64,000 nucleotides of DNA from Hymenobacter sediminis (GTDB lineage: Bacteria > Bacteroidota > Bacteroidia > Cytophagales > Hymenobacteraceae), in contig NZ_QKNS01000004.1 in NCBI RefSeq assembly GCF_003231285.1, positions 434,001-498,000 of the forward strand, in the 5' to 3' direction. The notes below the pieces were generated by a model, which saw only the letters and a program-made list of their open reading frames with translations, was not told the DNA's origin and did not search any database. Positions within the stretch are counted from its first letter, which is position 1; each line of letters opens with the position of its first letter. Both the position numbers and the translations under genes were made by a program. Below are positions 18,624 through 26,456 of the stretch, piece by piece.

Positions 18624-19316
18624 CTAATAGTCTACCCCTTCTTTCTTTTTGAACTCACCATCCTTCACCTGCTTGATGAGCTGCAGCCAGCTAAAGGGAT
18701 TAAGCAAGGGGTTGTTGGTAGCCGGCGTGGGGCCCATGCCCATGCGCCGGAGCTGGTCGTTTTGCTGGCTCTGCATGGTTTGACGATAGTTGCCCATGCT
18801 GGTAACGGGCAGCGTGTTAAACATGCGCCGCATGGTTTGCTCGTTTAGCTTCTCGGCGGCGGTCCGGTCGCTTTCAGCAGGGGCTTTCATAGCCAGGAAA
18901 GCTTCTTTAAACGCTTTTTCGGTGGCGTAGGGGAAGATGCGCACCTCTGGCAGCACCGTAGCATCTTCCTTGAGTTGCACAATAACGGAGTAGCTTTGGC
19001 GGGGGTAGTTAGCCGGGATGATAACGTACTGGTTGCGGTAGCCCAGGCTGCGAATCACAATACTGTCGCCGGCCAGCACCGGTATGGAAAAGTAGCCGTA
19101 GGGGTTGGTAGTGGTGCCGCGCCCGGCTTTGGGCACGAACACGGCCGCGCCGGGCACACCCAGCAGCGAGTCGCCGGAGGCCACGATGCCGGTGAACTGC
19201 ACCACTTGGCGCTGGCCCTGTGCCCGCGCACCACCGGGAACCAGTAGCAGCGCTACCAGCACTAACCCGAGCAGGACGGGTAGGAAAGAAAGACGAATTC
19301 GGGCCACAACAAACAT
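18624..19316 (-). CDS. Exported protein with carboxypeptidase-regulatory-like domain
   Basis: 230 residues from the start at 19316; the longer frame to 19337 overlaps the -7 element at 19335. A signal peptide (LLGLVLVALLLVPGGARAQ) precedes a small beta-sandwich of the CarboxypepD_reg-like type (about residues 33-110: FTGIVASGDSLLGVPGAAVFV, GRGTTTNPYGYFSIPV, IRSLGYRNQYVIIP). The C-terminal half is helical and Met/Gln rich and ends in a basic tail. Similar proteins are common in Bacteroidota but their role is unknown. It may sit in the periplasm or outer membrane. Confidence 0.75.
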   Translation of the reverse strand: MFVVARIRLSFLPVLLGLVLVALLLVPGGARAQGQRQVVQFTGIVASGDSLLGVPGAAVFVPKAGRGTTTNPYGYFSIPVLAGDSIVIRSLGYRNQYVIIPANYPRQSYSVIVQLKEDATVLPEVRIFPYATEKAFKEAFLAMKAPAESDRTAAEKLNEQTMRRMFNTLPVTSMGNYRQTMQSQQNDQLRRMGMGPTPATNNPLLNPFSWLQLIKQVKDGEFKKKEGVDY

Positions 19317-19334
19317 ACAAGGCATTACAAGCGA

Positions 19335-19342
19335 CAAAGATA
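19335..19342 (-). promoter_or_regulatory. -7 element TATCTTTG upstream of the carboxypeptidase-regulatory-like gene
   Basis: CAAAGATA on the plus strand is TATCTTTG on the minus strand. It places the transcript start near 19331 and so favours a protein start at 19325 or 19316. No -33 box is clear. Confidence 0.45.
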
Positions 19343-19432
19343 CGGCACTTTCGGGGGCCGCTGGCGGGTTTAAGGTAAATTCGGGCCCGCCGGTTTTGGT
19401 TCAGGGTTCTGTTTTCCTGCTTTCGTCTAAAG

Positions 19433-19831
19433 ATGCGCCTCAAACACTTTACCGTTGCATTCGGCCAGCAACTATTCAAAGCCCTCGGCGACGATAGCCG
19501 GGTGCGCATCCTGCATTTGCTCTGGCGCAACCAGGAAATGTGCATCTCTGATCTGGAGCAGGTGCTGGATTTCACCCAGACCAAAACCTCTAGGCAACTA
19601 GCGTACCTGAAAAATGCGGGCCTTGTCAACTTCCGCCGCCTCGACAACTGGGTGTTCTATTTCATCAAAGACGAAGCCCAGGACTTTCTGCACCAACTGC
19701 TGAGCTATATGGAGCGCGACCCGCAGCTACTCCACGACCAGAAGATTTACCAAACGCTCTGGTCGAACCGCGAGCTGGCTGCGTATAAGCTGCAAAACCG
19801 CCGCTGGGTGGGCGTCCCTGATTCGCGCTGA
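19433..19831 (+). CDS. ArsR-family winged-helix transcription regulator
   Basis: 132 residues. The N-terminal two thirds is an ArsR/SmtB-type DNA-binding domain: FKALGDDSRVRILHLL, MCISDLEQVLDFTQTKTSRQLAYLKNAGL (recognition helix) and the wing RRLDNWVFYFI. There is no obvious metal-binding CxC; the single Cys at MCIS is not in the ELCVCDL pattern of ArsR/CadC. The C-terminal 50 residues form an extra helical region. Its target is unknown; the ferredoxin-like gene starts 48 bases downstream and may be cotranscribed. Confidence 0.85.
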   Translation: MRLKHFTVAFGQQLFKALGDDSRVRILHLLWRNQEMCISDLEQVLDFTQTKTSRQLAYLKNAGLVNFRRLDNWVFYFIKDEAQDFLHQLLSYMERDPQLLHDQKIYQTLWSNRELAAYKLQNRRWVGVPDSR

Positions 19832-19879
19832 TTACGGGGGTAGCTGGCCCGTTACGTATCTTACACTTTTCTGCTTTCC

Positions 19880-20206
19880 GTGAAATCTGCCGCTGCTGTT
19901 ACCCGCCTGTTTGTTTGCAATGCCCAGAAAAATGAGGTGGGCAAGGATGTAGCCAAGGCCCTGAAGATTGAGCTGAAAAAGCAGGGGCTGAAAAACCTGT
20001 TCAGTGGCGGCGAAAAGCGCAAAACCCGGGTACAAACCTGTAACTGCCTTGACCTCTGCAAGCACTGCAAGAAAGGCGCCGGCGCGGCCCTCATTATTTA
20101 CCCCGAGGGCACAGTGTACGGCGATGTAAAGCCCAAGGACGCGCCCGATATTGTGCGGGAACACTTGGGCGAGGGGCAGGTTATTAATCGGCTCCTGATA
20201 GAGTAG
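19880..20206 (+). CDS. (2Fe-2S) ferredoxin-like protein, thioredoxin fold
   Basis: 108 residues from a GTG start at 19880. Cysteines at 13, 54, 56, 60 and 63 (FVCNAQ; TCNCLDLCKHC) fit the small thioredoxin-like 2Fe-2S proteins, in which one N-terminal Cys and a downstream cluster bind the iron-sulfur centre. AALIIYPEGTVYGDV and a final helix DIVREHLGEGQVI complete the fold. It is a cytoplasmic electron carrier or cluster protein, partner unknown. It lies between an ArsR regulator and a HAD phosphatase on the same strand. Confidence 0.8.
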   Translation: MKSAAAVTRLFVCNAQKNEVGKDVAKALKIELKKQGLKNLFSGGEKRKTRVQTCNCLDLCKHCKKGAGAALIIYPEGTVYGDVKPKDAPDIVREHLGEGQVINRLLIE

Positions 20207-20368
20207 CCCCTACCCCCGGCCCCATCCTAAAGGCACCTGCCCACTTGACACCCGCGCTGTTTGCGCCAGTTGCCTACCCCCTCTCAAGGCTCTAAACGCC
20301 TGCTCCGTCGGGCCGGAGCTGGAAAACCTTGTTACCTGTTACTGTTCACCTGTTACTTCCTTTCCCCT

Positions 20369-21064
20369 TTGAAATACCGGCACATTTTCTTCGACCTCGA
20401 TCATACGCTGTGGGATTTTGAAACCAACGCCGATGAAACCCTGCGCCACCTCTTTGAGCTGCATGAGTTGGGCCGCTACGGTGCCTTTACGGTAGAGGAA
20501 TTTATCCAGGTTTATTCCGACATCAACCACGGCTTGTGGCGCTTGTACCAGGGCGGCAAAATCACGCAGCAGCAGTTGCGGGCCACGCGCTTCCCACGCG
20601 CCTTCGTGAAGCTGGGCCTGGCAGAAGCCGACGCGCCCGCCGAAATGTCGGGGCAGTTTACGGACCTGCTACCCCACAAAACGGCGGTATTCCCTTACAC
20701 CTACGAGGTGCTCGACTACCTCCGCGACAAAGGCTATGCGCTGCACCTGATTACCAACGGCTTTAAGGACATTCAGTATGTGAAGCTGAACGCCTCCCGC
20801 CTGACGGAGTATTTCCAGGAAATCATTACCTCGGAGTGCTGCGGCCACCTCAAGCCCGATGCCCGCATTTTCCAGCACGCCCTGGAGCGCACCGGCGCAA
20901 CGGCTCCGGAAAGCCTCATGATTGGCGACAACCTGGAGTGTGATGTGCTGGGCGCTTATAATGCCGGCATCGACCAAGTGTACTTCAACCCCGAGAAACG
21001 CCGCCACCTCGCCCAGACCACCTACGAAATCAGCTGCCTGAGCGAGTTGAAGGGCATTTTGTAG
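20369..21064 (+). CDS. HAD phosphatase, YjjG-type pyrimidine nucleotidase
   Basis: 231 residues from a TTG at 20369, which gives the family-typical start MKYRHIFFDLDHTLWDFETN. The frame is open from 20261, but those 36 residues look like translated leader. The HAD nucleophile and acid are D9 and D11. The helical cap follows, then TNGFKDIQ (motif II), KPDARIF (motif III Lys) and MIGDNLECDVLGAYNAG (motif IV Asp pair). YjjG-type enzymes dephosphorylate non-canonical pyrimidine nucleotides (house-cleaning); the exact substrate is inference. Confidence 0.85.
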   Translation: MKYRHIFFDLDHTLWDFETNADETLRHLFELHELGRYGAFTVEEFIQVYSDINHGLWRLYQGGKITQQQLRATRFPRAFVKLGLAEADAPAEMSGQFTDLLPHKTAVFPYTYEVLDYLRDKGYALHLITNGFKDIQYVKLNASRLTEYFQEIITSECCGHLKPDARIFQHALERTGATAPESLMIGDNLECDVLGAYNAGIDQVYFNPEKRRHLAQTTYEISCLSELKGIL

Positions 21065-21070
21065 AAGCTG

Positions 21071-21781
21071 CTACTCCAGCGCCACGACGGTTTGTACGGC
21101 GCCGGCGTATTCTATCAGTTCGGGGGTAAGGCGGAAGCTGCGGCCACCCATGCCTTTACCGTAGAGCTCCATTTCCACGGGCGGGGTAGTACCCCAGTTG
21201 CCTTCTTCGCTGCCTACCTTCTCTTCTACCTGCAGCACGGCACCCCGCTTCTGCCCCAGCCCAGCGCAGAGCTTGTCGGCGGCTTTCAGGGAGTTGCGCA
21301 GGGCAATAAGGGTAGCCTCCCGGTGCAGGCTGTCGGCCTGGGTGTGGGAGTAGCTCAGGTGCCGGATGCTGCTGATGCGGGTTTGCAGCAGGGCCTCCAT
21401 AAACGGCTCTAGCTTCTTCAGATCGGCCAGTGTAATGGTTAAGGACTGCGTGGCCTGGAAGCCAGTGAATACCTCCTTACCATTTCGGTACTCGTAGTCT
21501 TTGTTGGTTGATACGGTGCTGGTGCGCAGGTCCTGTGCCGTCCGGATGAAGGGTTTTACTACCCCGCTTACCTGCCCAATAACCGCCTGCACTTCCGCCG
21601 CTGCCTCTTTCAGTTTAGGCTTGGTGAAGGATACCTGTACCGTAATTTCTGCCTGGTCAGGATACGCCGAAACCTTGCCGTAGCCCACCACCGTGATTTG
21701 CCGGTTTGGCACTGTGGTAGATGAAGTAGGGGTACACCCGAATAGCAGCAGGGGCAAGCAGCTGAGAATAATTCGCTTCAT
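21071..21781 (-). CDS. SIMPL-domain (DUF541) lipoprotein
   Basis: 236 residues. The lipoprotein signal ends LLLFGC, Cys about residue 16. The remainder is one SIMPL domain: ITVVGYGKVSAYPDQAEITVQVS at the start, STVSTNKDYEYRNGKEVFTGFQATQSLTI in the middle, and ALRNSLKAADKLCAGLGQK near the end. SIMPL proteins (e.g. E. coli YggE) are periplasmic and linked to oxidative-stress tolerance, mechanism unclear. It converges with the HAD gene, their ends 6 bases apart. Confidence 0.88.
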   Translation of the reverse strand: MKRIILSCLPLLLFGCTPTSSTTVPNRQITVVGYGKVSAYPDQAEITVQVSFTKPKLKEAAAEVQAVIGQVSGVVKPFIRTAQDLRTSTVSTNKDYEYRNGKEVFTGFQATQSLTITLADLKKLEPFMEALLQTRISSIRHLSYSHTQADSLHREATLIALRNSLKAADKLCAGLGQKRGAVLQVEEKVGSEEGNWGTTPPVEMELYGKGMGGRSFRLTPELIEYAGAVQTVVALE

Positions 21782-21857
21782 GTAAATGCAGGCGTCTGGA
21801 GGGAGCTGGAGTAATAGGCAAGTATAGCGTTTCGGCTACTAACCGCGGCAACCTGGC

Positions 21858-21865
21858 TACCTTTG
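21858..21865 (+). promoter_or_regulatory. -7 element TACCTTTG at the start of the dNMP kinase gene
   Basis: A perfect TAnnTTTG ends five bases before the ATG at 21871, so the mRNA would have almost no leader. A weak TTTC at 21830-21833 is the only -33 candidate. Confidence 0.45.
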
Positions 21866-21870
21866 CGCCC

Positions 21871-22419
21871 ATGATCAGACTCATCGGCCTCTCGGGACGT
21901 CGCGGCAGCGGCAAAGACACCATTGCCCGCATGCTTCAGCAGCTACAGCCAGAGCGCAAGTGGCACATTCGCTCCGTGGGCGAGCCCATTAAGGCCGTGT
22001 GCGCGGCCCTGGCCGGTGAAGGCGTCACGCCCTACTTTTCGCAGGCGGGCAAGGCCGAGCGCCTACCCGCCTTCGGGCGCACCCGCGGTGAGATGCTGCA
22101 GCAGGTGGGGCTGGCCCTGCGCCAATGGGAACCTGACATTTGGGTGCAGGCCTTTTTCTCGCGCCTTCCTACCGACCAGTGCACTCTTATTCCGGATGTG
22201 CGCTTCCCTAACGAGGCCGACCTGATCCGGAGCCGCGGCGGCCTGATGTTGCGTGTAGAAGGCGACCCGCTCCACCAGCGCGGCGACGGCACCCGCGACG
22301 ACCACCACCCCAGCGAAACCGCCCTCGACGCCTATCCCCACTTCGACCTCATCCTCCGCAACGAGGGCTCTTTTCAGGAGCTGGAACACTTAGTGAGGAA
22401 GCTGATGGAGCGGGTCTAA
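21871..22419 (+). CDS. Deoxynucleoside monophosphate kinase-like P-loop protein
   Basis: 182 residues. The Walker A motif GRRGSGKDT is at residues 9-17. FGRTRGEMLQQVGLALRQWEPDIWV, IPDVRFPNEADLIRSRGG and a final DDHHPSETALDAYPHFDLILRN match the pattern of phage-type dNMP kinases (T4 gene 1-like) that also occur in bacterial chromosomes. It probably phosphorylates a (deoxy)nucleotide in the cytoplasm; the substrate is not proven. The DUF3592 gene begins 11 bases after its stop. Confidence 0.75.
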   Translation: MIRLIGLSGRRGSGKDTIARMLQQLQPERKWHIRSVGEPIKAVCAALAGEGVTPYFSQAGKAERLPAFGRTRGEMLQQVGLALRQWEPDIWVQAFFSRLPTDQCTLIPDVRFPNEADLIRSRGGLMLRVEGDPLHQRGDGTRDDHHPSETALDAYPHFDLILRNEGSFQELEHLVRKLMERV

Positions 22420-22430
22420 CCATTAACGTA

Positions 22431-22889
22431 ATGGCGCGGCAATCCAGCCTGAATTTATGGTTGCGGGCGTGGCTGTTCCCTCCCCTAGCGGTTATAGCAT
22501 TGCTTGGGGTTCTATGGAAAACCGGGCAACGATGGCGCACCTTGCACAGTACGCAAGTACCAGCAACGGTATGTCGGCACCTAAGCAAAGAAGGCTCGGG
22601 CAGCAGCGGCGTTTACTACCTCATTGTTAAGTACCAACGTCCACAGGGCAACGAGTTTTATGCCCGCGTAGTCACGAACCGAAGCACGCATGATGATCTG
22701 TCAATAGGTACTTCTGTGCAAGTATGCTATTCCAATAACGACCACCAGAATGCGTTACTGGCATCTGAGCGGGCATTTACTGGCAAGCTTGTGGTAGTCA
22801 GCATCGTGTGCCTGATTCTTTTATTCGATGGGTTAGGTGCCAACCGTGAGTGGCGGAGCCGGAGGCCGAATGGGTATTTTCCCAATTAA
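22431..22889 (+). CDS. DUF3592-like membrane protein
   Basis: 152 residues. One N-terminal helix (WLFPPLAVIALLGVLW), an extracytoplasmic or cytoplasmic beta domain of about 80 residues (TVCRHLSKEGSG, YYLIVKYQRPQGNEFYARV, LSIGTSVQVCYSNNDHQNALL) and a second helix (GKLVVVSIVCLILLF) give the helix-domain-helix plan of DUF3592 proteins. The function is unknown. Likely cotranscribed with the preceding kinase gene. Confidence 0.7.
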   Translation: MARQSSLNLWLRAWLFPPLAVIALLGVLWKTGQRWRTLHSTQVPATVCRHLSKEGSGSSGVYYLIVKYQRPQGNEFYARVVTNRSTHDDLSIGTSVQVCYSNNDHQNALLASERAFTGKLVVVSIVCLILLFDGLGANREWRSRRPNGYFPN

Positions 22890-22922
22890 GCATGTGGGGC
22901 AAGGTTATTCTCTATCCTGCTT

Positions 22923-23921
22923 TCACTCCGCTGGCCCTTCTTGCTCCTCCCACGAGGGCGTACCACCCGAAACCAGCCGGGGCCAACCATCCACATATTC
23001 CAGCCGGTCTAGCAGCATCACGCGGCGCGAGAAGCCTTGTTCATCATCAATAGCATCGAAGGTGGGCTGCCGGGGGTCGATGGCGTGGTAGGCCAGCCAG
23101 TCCTGCCCGGCCCCGTCCGTGATGACGCAGTTGTGGCCGGGGGCATGCCAGTGTTCGTTGCCTTCCAGCAGCATAGCGTAGGGGTTGCCGGTGGCATCGG
23201 CCAGAGTTTCGAAGGGGCCGGTGGCGGCGCGGGACCGAGCCACGAGGACTCCGTAGTGCGCATCGGGGCCGCAGCAGTTGTTGCCGGAGTAAAAGAGGTA
23301 GTACCAGCCGTGGCGCAGCACCACCCAGCTACCTTCCAGCAGTTGGTCGTAGCGGTGTGGGTCGCCGGCCCCGGCGGGCTCCAGCAGGGTTATTTCCTCA
23401 CTGCCCGGCGCGAAGGAAAGTCGGTCTTCGGCCAGTTCCCGTACCCGCAGCGCCCCGAAGCCGGAACCCCAGTACAGCAGCCGCTTGCCGGTGGCGGGGT
23501 CGTCAAACGCCATTGGGTCGATTTCCAGGAAGCCTGTGCCGCATTGCAAAGGGGCACCTACATCCCGGAACGGTCCGGCGGGGGTAGCAGAGGTAGCCAC
23601 GGCCAGGCAAAGCCCAGCGCCCGAATCAGGTTTGGCTGAGTAATAGAGGTAGTAAATGCCGTTATGCTCACTTACGTGCGGGGCCCAGAACTTCTGCGTA
23701 GTACTCGCCCAAATCGGTTTCTGCGGCAGGCCTTCGCCCAGGTATTCCCAGTGCACCAAATCCTGGGAGCGGGCTACCTGCAAGTTGATGATAAGGTTGC
23801 CAGGCCGCTTCGTCTGGGTGCCGTAGGCGTAATAATAGCCATCCGTCGCCTGGATGATGGTAGGGTCCGGAAAGTCGAAGTCCCAGATAGGGTTGCGGTA
23901 GGTAGCAGCGGGTTTGGGCAT
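22923..23921 (-). CDS. Glycoside hydrolase family 43 enzyme, cytoplasmic
   Basis: 332 residues forming a five-bladed propeller. Catalytic residues can be assigned: D19 base (FPDPT), D135 pKa modulator (LEIDPMAF) and E196 acid (LLEGSWVV). HAPGHNCVIT and YHAIDP also fit arabinan-type GH43 (subfamily 5-like), which cut alpha-1,5-arabinan or arabino-oligosaccharides. There is no signal peptide, so it should act inside the cell on imported oligosaccharides. No transporter or susCD pair lies next to it, and the nearest other glycosidase (GH2) is 2.5 kb away across pruA. Confidence 0.85.
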   Translation of the reverse strand: MPKPAATYRNPIWDFDFPDPTIIQATDGYYYAYGTQTKRPGNLIINLQVARSQDLVHWEYLGEGLPQKPIWASTTQKFWAPHVSEHNGIYYLYYSAKPDSGAGLCLAVATSATPAGPFRDVGAPLQCGTGFLEIDPMAFDDPATGKRLLYWGSGFGALRVRELAEDRLSFAPGSEEITLLEPAGAGDPHRYDQLLEGSWVVLRHGWYYLFYSGNNCCGPDAHYGVLVARSRAATGPFETLADATGNPYAMLLEGNEHWHAPGHNCVITDGAGQDWLAYHAIDPRQPTFDAIDDEQGFSRRVMLLDRLEYVDGWPRLVSGGTPSWEEQEGPAE

Positions 23922-23989
23922 AACAGCGAGGGTAGGCAGATAGACTTTGCCTGAAACGAATAATTTCCGTTCTGGGCTGTACCTACAAA

Positions 23990-24544
23990 CTACCGACGCT
24001 CAAACTTCACGTCGAAACGACCTTGGGTTATACTCACCGTACGGGAGCCACCATCTTCGAGCGGACTACCTTCGAAGGTGCCGGAGACGATGTTCTTAAT
24101 AGTATCCAGTCGGGTAATCGTAACTATAACTGGCGCACTGGGCCCTGAATAAAATTGCGCCCGTTGATCAATCAGATCATTGTGGTATACTAAATAGCTC
24201 GGAGATACCCCTCCTAAAATGATAGTCTCTTGCTGATCGAGCGTATAGGTACCCGGCTGGTGTACGTCCACAAGTCGAATCCCTACACTCGACTGTCGTC
24301 CGCTCCGGTAGTCTGCAAAGGATAGGGTTAATATCGTTCCACCTTTGTTTTTCTCCCGGGAACCATAGACGGGCGTCCCCGGAATAAACCCATTTCCTGA
24401 TTGTGGCTTGAACACCTTACCATCAGTCAGGAAGCCCGCGGTGTTTTTACCTTCTTGGGTAGCTTCAGGCAGTCGGTCAATCTTTTCTTTTTTGCAGCTG
24501 GTCAGTAGGCACAGCAGCGCAACTGCAGATATCGTCTTGCTCAT
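23990..24544 (-). CDS. Lipoprotein of unknown function, DUF6252-like
   Basis: 184 residues. The lipoprotein signal is MSKTISAVALLCLLTSC. The rest is a beta-rich domain ending in SGTFEGSPLE, then VSITQGRFDVKF, an ending seen in many small Bacteroidota lipoproteins (DUF6252-like). Residues KVFKPQSGNGFIPGTPVYGS near position 45 resemble the first strand of that family. The membership is from pattern memory only. It is transcribed alone toward the GH43 gene. Confidence 0.6.
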   Translation of the reverse strand: MSKTISAVALLCLLTSCKKEKIDRLPEATQEGKNTAGFLTDGKVFKPQSGNGFIPGTPVYGSREKNKGGTILTLSFADYRSGRQSSVGIRLVDVHQPGTYTLDQQETIILGGVSPSYLVYHNDLIDQRAQFYSGPSAPVIVTITRLDTIKNIVSGTFEGSPLEDGGSRTVSITQGRFDVKFERR

Positions 24545-24663
24545 AATATTAATCCTCGCACAAATAGTGAATCGAATAAGACAAGAGAAACACTTTTGCA
24601 GAACGGAAAGTAGCTTATTCTCCGTAGTGTGCCGACTCTGCCCTAGATCTTAGGCAGCTCTCT

Positions 24664-24671
24664 TACCTTTG
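24664..24671 (+). promoter_or_regulatory. -7 element TACCTTTG upstream of pruA
   Basis: A perfect TAnnTTTG 46 bases before the pruA ATG, leaving a leader of about 43 bases that ends in AGTAAGGACT. No TTTG occurs at the usual -33 distance. Confidence 0.45.
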
Positions 24672-24717
24672 TCCCTACCCCCTCCACCATCTAAGCACCC
24701 AAAATCCAGTAAGGACT

Positions 24718-26388
24718 ATGGCCAACGCCTTTTTTAACGTTCCCGCTCCGGTCAACGAACCCGTCAAAGGGTATGCTCCCAACTCGCCCGAGCGCACCGA
24801 ACTGCTCAAGACTCTGAAGGAGCTGAAGCAGCAGGAGCGCGACATTCCTATGCACATCGGCGGCCAGGAAGTACGCACCGGCAACACCCAGCGCATCTTC
24901 CCGCCCCACGACCACCAGCACACCCTCGGCTACTTCCACGAGGGAGATGCTTCCCACGTACAGCAGGCCATTGACGCCGCCCTAGCTGCCCGCCCCATGT
25001 GGGCTGAGCTGCCCTGGGAGCAGCGCGCTGCCATCTTCCTGAAAGCTGCCGAACTGCTGGCCGGCCCCTACCGCGCCCGCCTCAACGCGGCCACCATGCT
25101 GGGCCAAAGCAAAAACGCTTTCCAGGCGGAAATCGACGCGGCCTGCGAGCTGATCGACTTCTTCCGCTTCAATGTGCACTTCATGCAGGAGCTGTACCAC
25201 CAGCAGCCCCAGAGCCAGCCTGGCATGTGGAACCGCCTGGAGCACCGCCCCCTGGAAGGCTTCGTATTTGCCCTCACGCCTTTCAACTTCACTTCCATTG
25301 CCGGTAACCTGCCTACCTCTGCCGCCCTGATGGGCAACGTGGTGGTATGGAAGCCCGCCTACACCCAGATCTACTCGGCGCAGGTGCTGATGGAACTGTT
25401 TAAGGAGGCTGGTCTGCCCGACGGCGTTATCAACCTGATTTACGTGGACGGTCCCGTAGCCGGCGACGTTATTTTCCAGCACCGTGACTTCGCCGGTATC
25501 CACTTCACCGGCTCTACGGGTGTGTTCCAGAACATCTGGCAGACGATTGGCCAGAACATCAAGCGCTACCGTTCCTACCCCCGCATTGTGGGCGAAACCG
25601 GTGGTAAAGACTTCATTGTGGCGCACCCTTCGGCCCACGCCAAGGCCGTGGCTACAGCTATTACCCGCGGCGCTTTCGAGTACCAGGGCCAGAAGTGCTC
25701 GGCTGCCTCGCGCATCTACCTGCCCAGCAACCTCGCCGACGAAATTCTGGGCTACGTGAAGCAGGACCTCGCCTCGTTTAAAATGGGCGACGTAGAGGAT
25801 TTCTCGAACTTCATCAACGCCGTTATCAGCGAAACTTCCTTCGATAAGCTGGCCAAGTACATTGATGGAGCCAAAGCCGATAGCAACGCCGAAATTGTGG
25901 CGGGTGGCGGATACGATAAGTCGAAGGGCTACTTCATCGAGCCCACGGTTATCGTGACCAAGGACCCCAAGTACACCACCATGTGCGACGAGCTGTTCGG
26001 CCCCGTGGTGACGGTGTACATCTACGATGAGGCCGAGTTTGAGCAAACCCTGGAGCTAGTAGATTCAACCTCGCCCTACGCTCTCACCGGCGCTATCTTC
26101 TCTCAGGACCGCTACGCCATTGATCTAGCCTCGAAGAAGCTGGTGCAGGCCGCCGGCAACTTCTACATCAACGACAAGCCTACCGGTGCCGTGGTAGGTC
26201 AGCAGCCCTTCGGCGGAGCCCGCGCTTCCGGCACCAACGACAAAGCTGGCTCTCTGCTGAACCTGCTGCGCTGGGTGTCGCCGCGCGCCATCAAGGAAAC
26301 CTTCGTACCCGTAACCGATTACCGCTACCCCTTCCTGGGCGTGGAAACCGGCGAAAACCTGAACGTAACCGGCCAGGGTGGTTTCTAA
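24718..26388 (+). CDS. pruA: L-glutamate gamma-semialdehyde (1-pyrroline-5-carboxylate) dehydrogenase
   Basis: 556 residues, an NAD-dependent aldehyde dehydrogenase that oxidises the proline-breakdown intermediate to glutamate. Key features: FVFALTPFNFTSI (cofactor binding), GIHFTGSTGVFQNIW, the general base E293 in VGETGGKDF and the nucleophile C327 in YQGQKCSAASR. GQQPFGGARASGTNDKAG near the C-terminus is the anchor loop typical of P5C dehydrogenases. No proline dehydrogenase gene is in the window, so proline oxidation is split over two loci or two proteins. Confidence 0.95.
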   Translation: MANAFFNVPAPVNEPVKGYAPNSPERTELLKTLKELKQQERDIPMHIGGQEVRTGNTQRIFPPHDHQHTLGYFHEGDASHVQQAIDAALAARPMWAELPWEQRAAIFLKAAELLAGPYRARLNAATMLGQSKNAFQAEIDAACELIDFFRFNVHFMQELYHQQPQSQPGMWNRLEHRPLEGFVFALTPFNFTSIAGNLPTSAALMGNVVVWKPAYTQIYSAQVLMELFKEAGLPDGVINLIYVDGPVAGDVIFQHRDFAGIHFTGSTGVFQNIWQTIGQNIKRYRSYPRIVGETGGKDFIVAHPSAHAKAVATAITRGAFEYQGQKCSAASRIYLPSNLADEILGYVKQDLASFKMGDVEDFSNFINAVISETSFDKLAKYIDGAKADSNAEIVAGGGYDKSKGYFIEPTVIVTKDPKYTTMCDELFGPVVTVYIYDEAEFEQTLELVDSTSPYALTGAIFSQDRYAIDLASKKLVQAAGNFYINDKPTGAVVGQQPFGGARASGTNDKAGSLLNLLRWVSPRAIKETFVPVTDYRYPFLGVETGENLNVTGQGGF

Positions 26389-26406
26389 CCTTCTCGGATC
26401 TTCAAT

Positions 26407-26449
26407 AAAACAAGAGCCGCTTCAGAGTTTCTGAAGCGGCTCTTGTTTT
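26407..26449. terminator. Bidirectional terminator between pruA and the GH2 gene
   Basis: A 19-bp perfect stem (AAAACAAGAGCCGCTTCAG with its complement) lies between the convergent pruA and GH2 genes, with A-runs left and T-runs right. Confidence 0.92.
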
Positions 26450-26456
26450 ACTATTC

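Noticed and set aside
24982-26046. A 354-codon minus-strand open frame inside pruA
   Set aside because: Shadow of the pruA coding strand; no motif, no start context, overlaps the catalytic region of a convincing aldehyde dehydrogenase.
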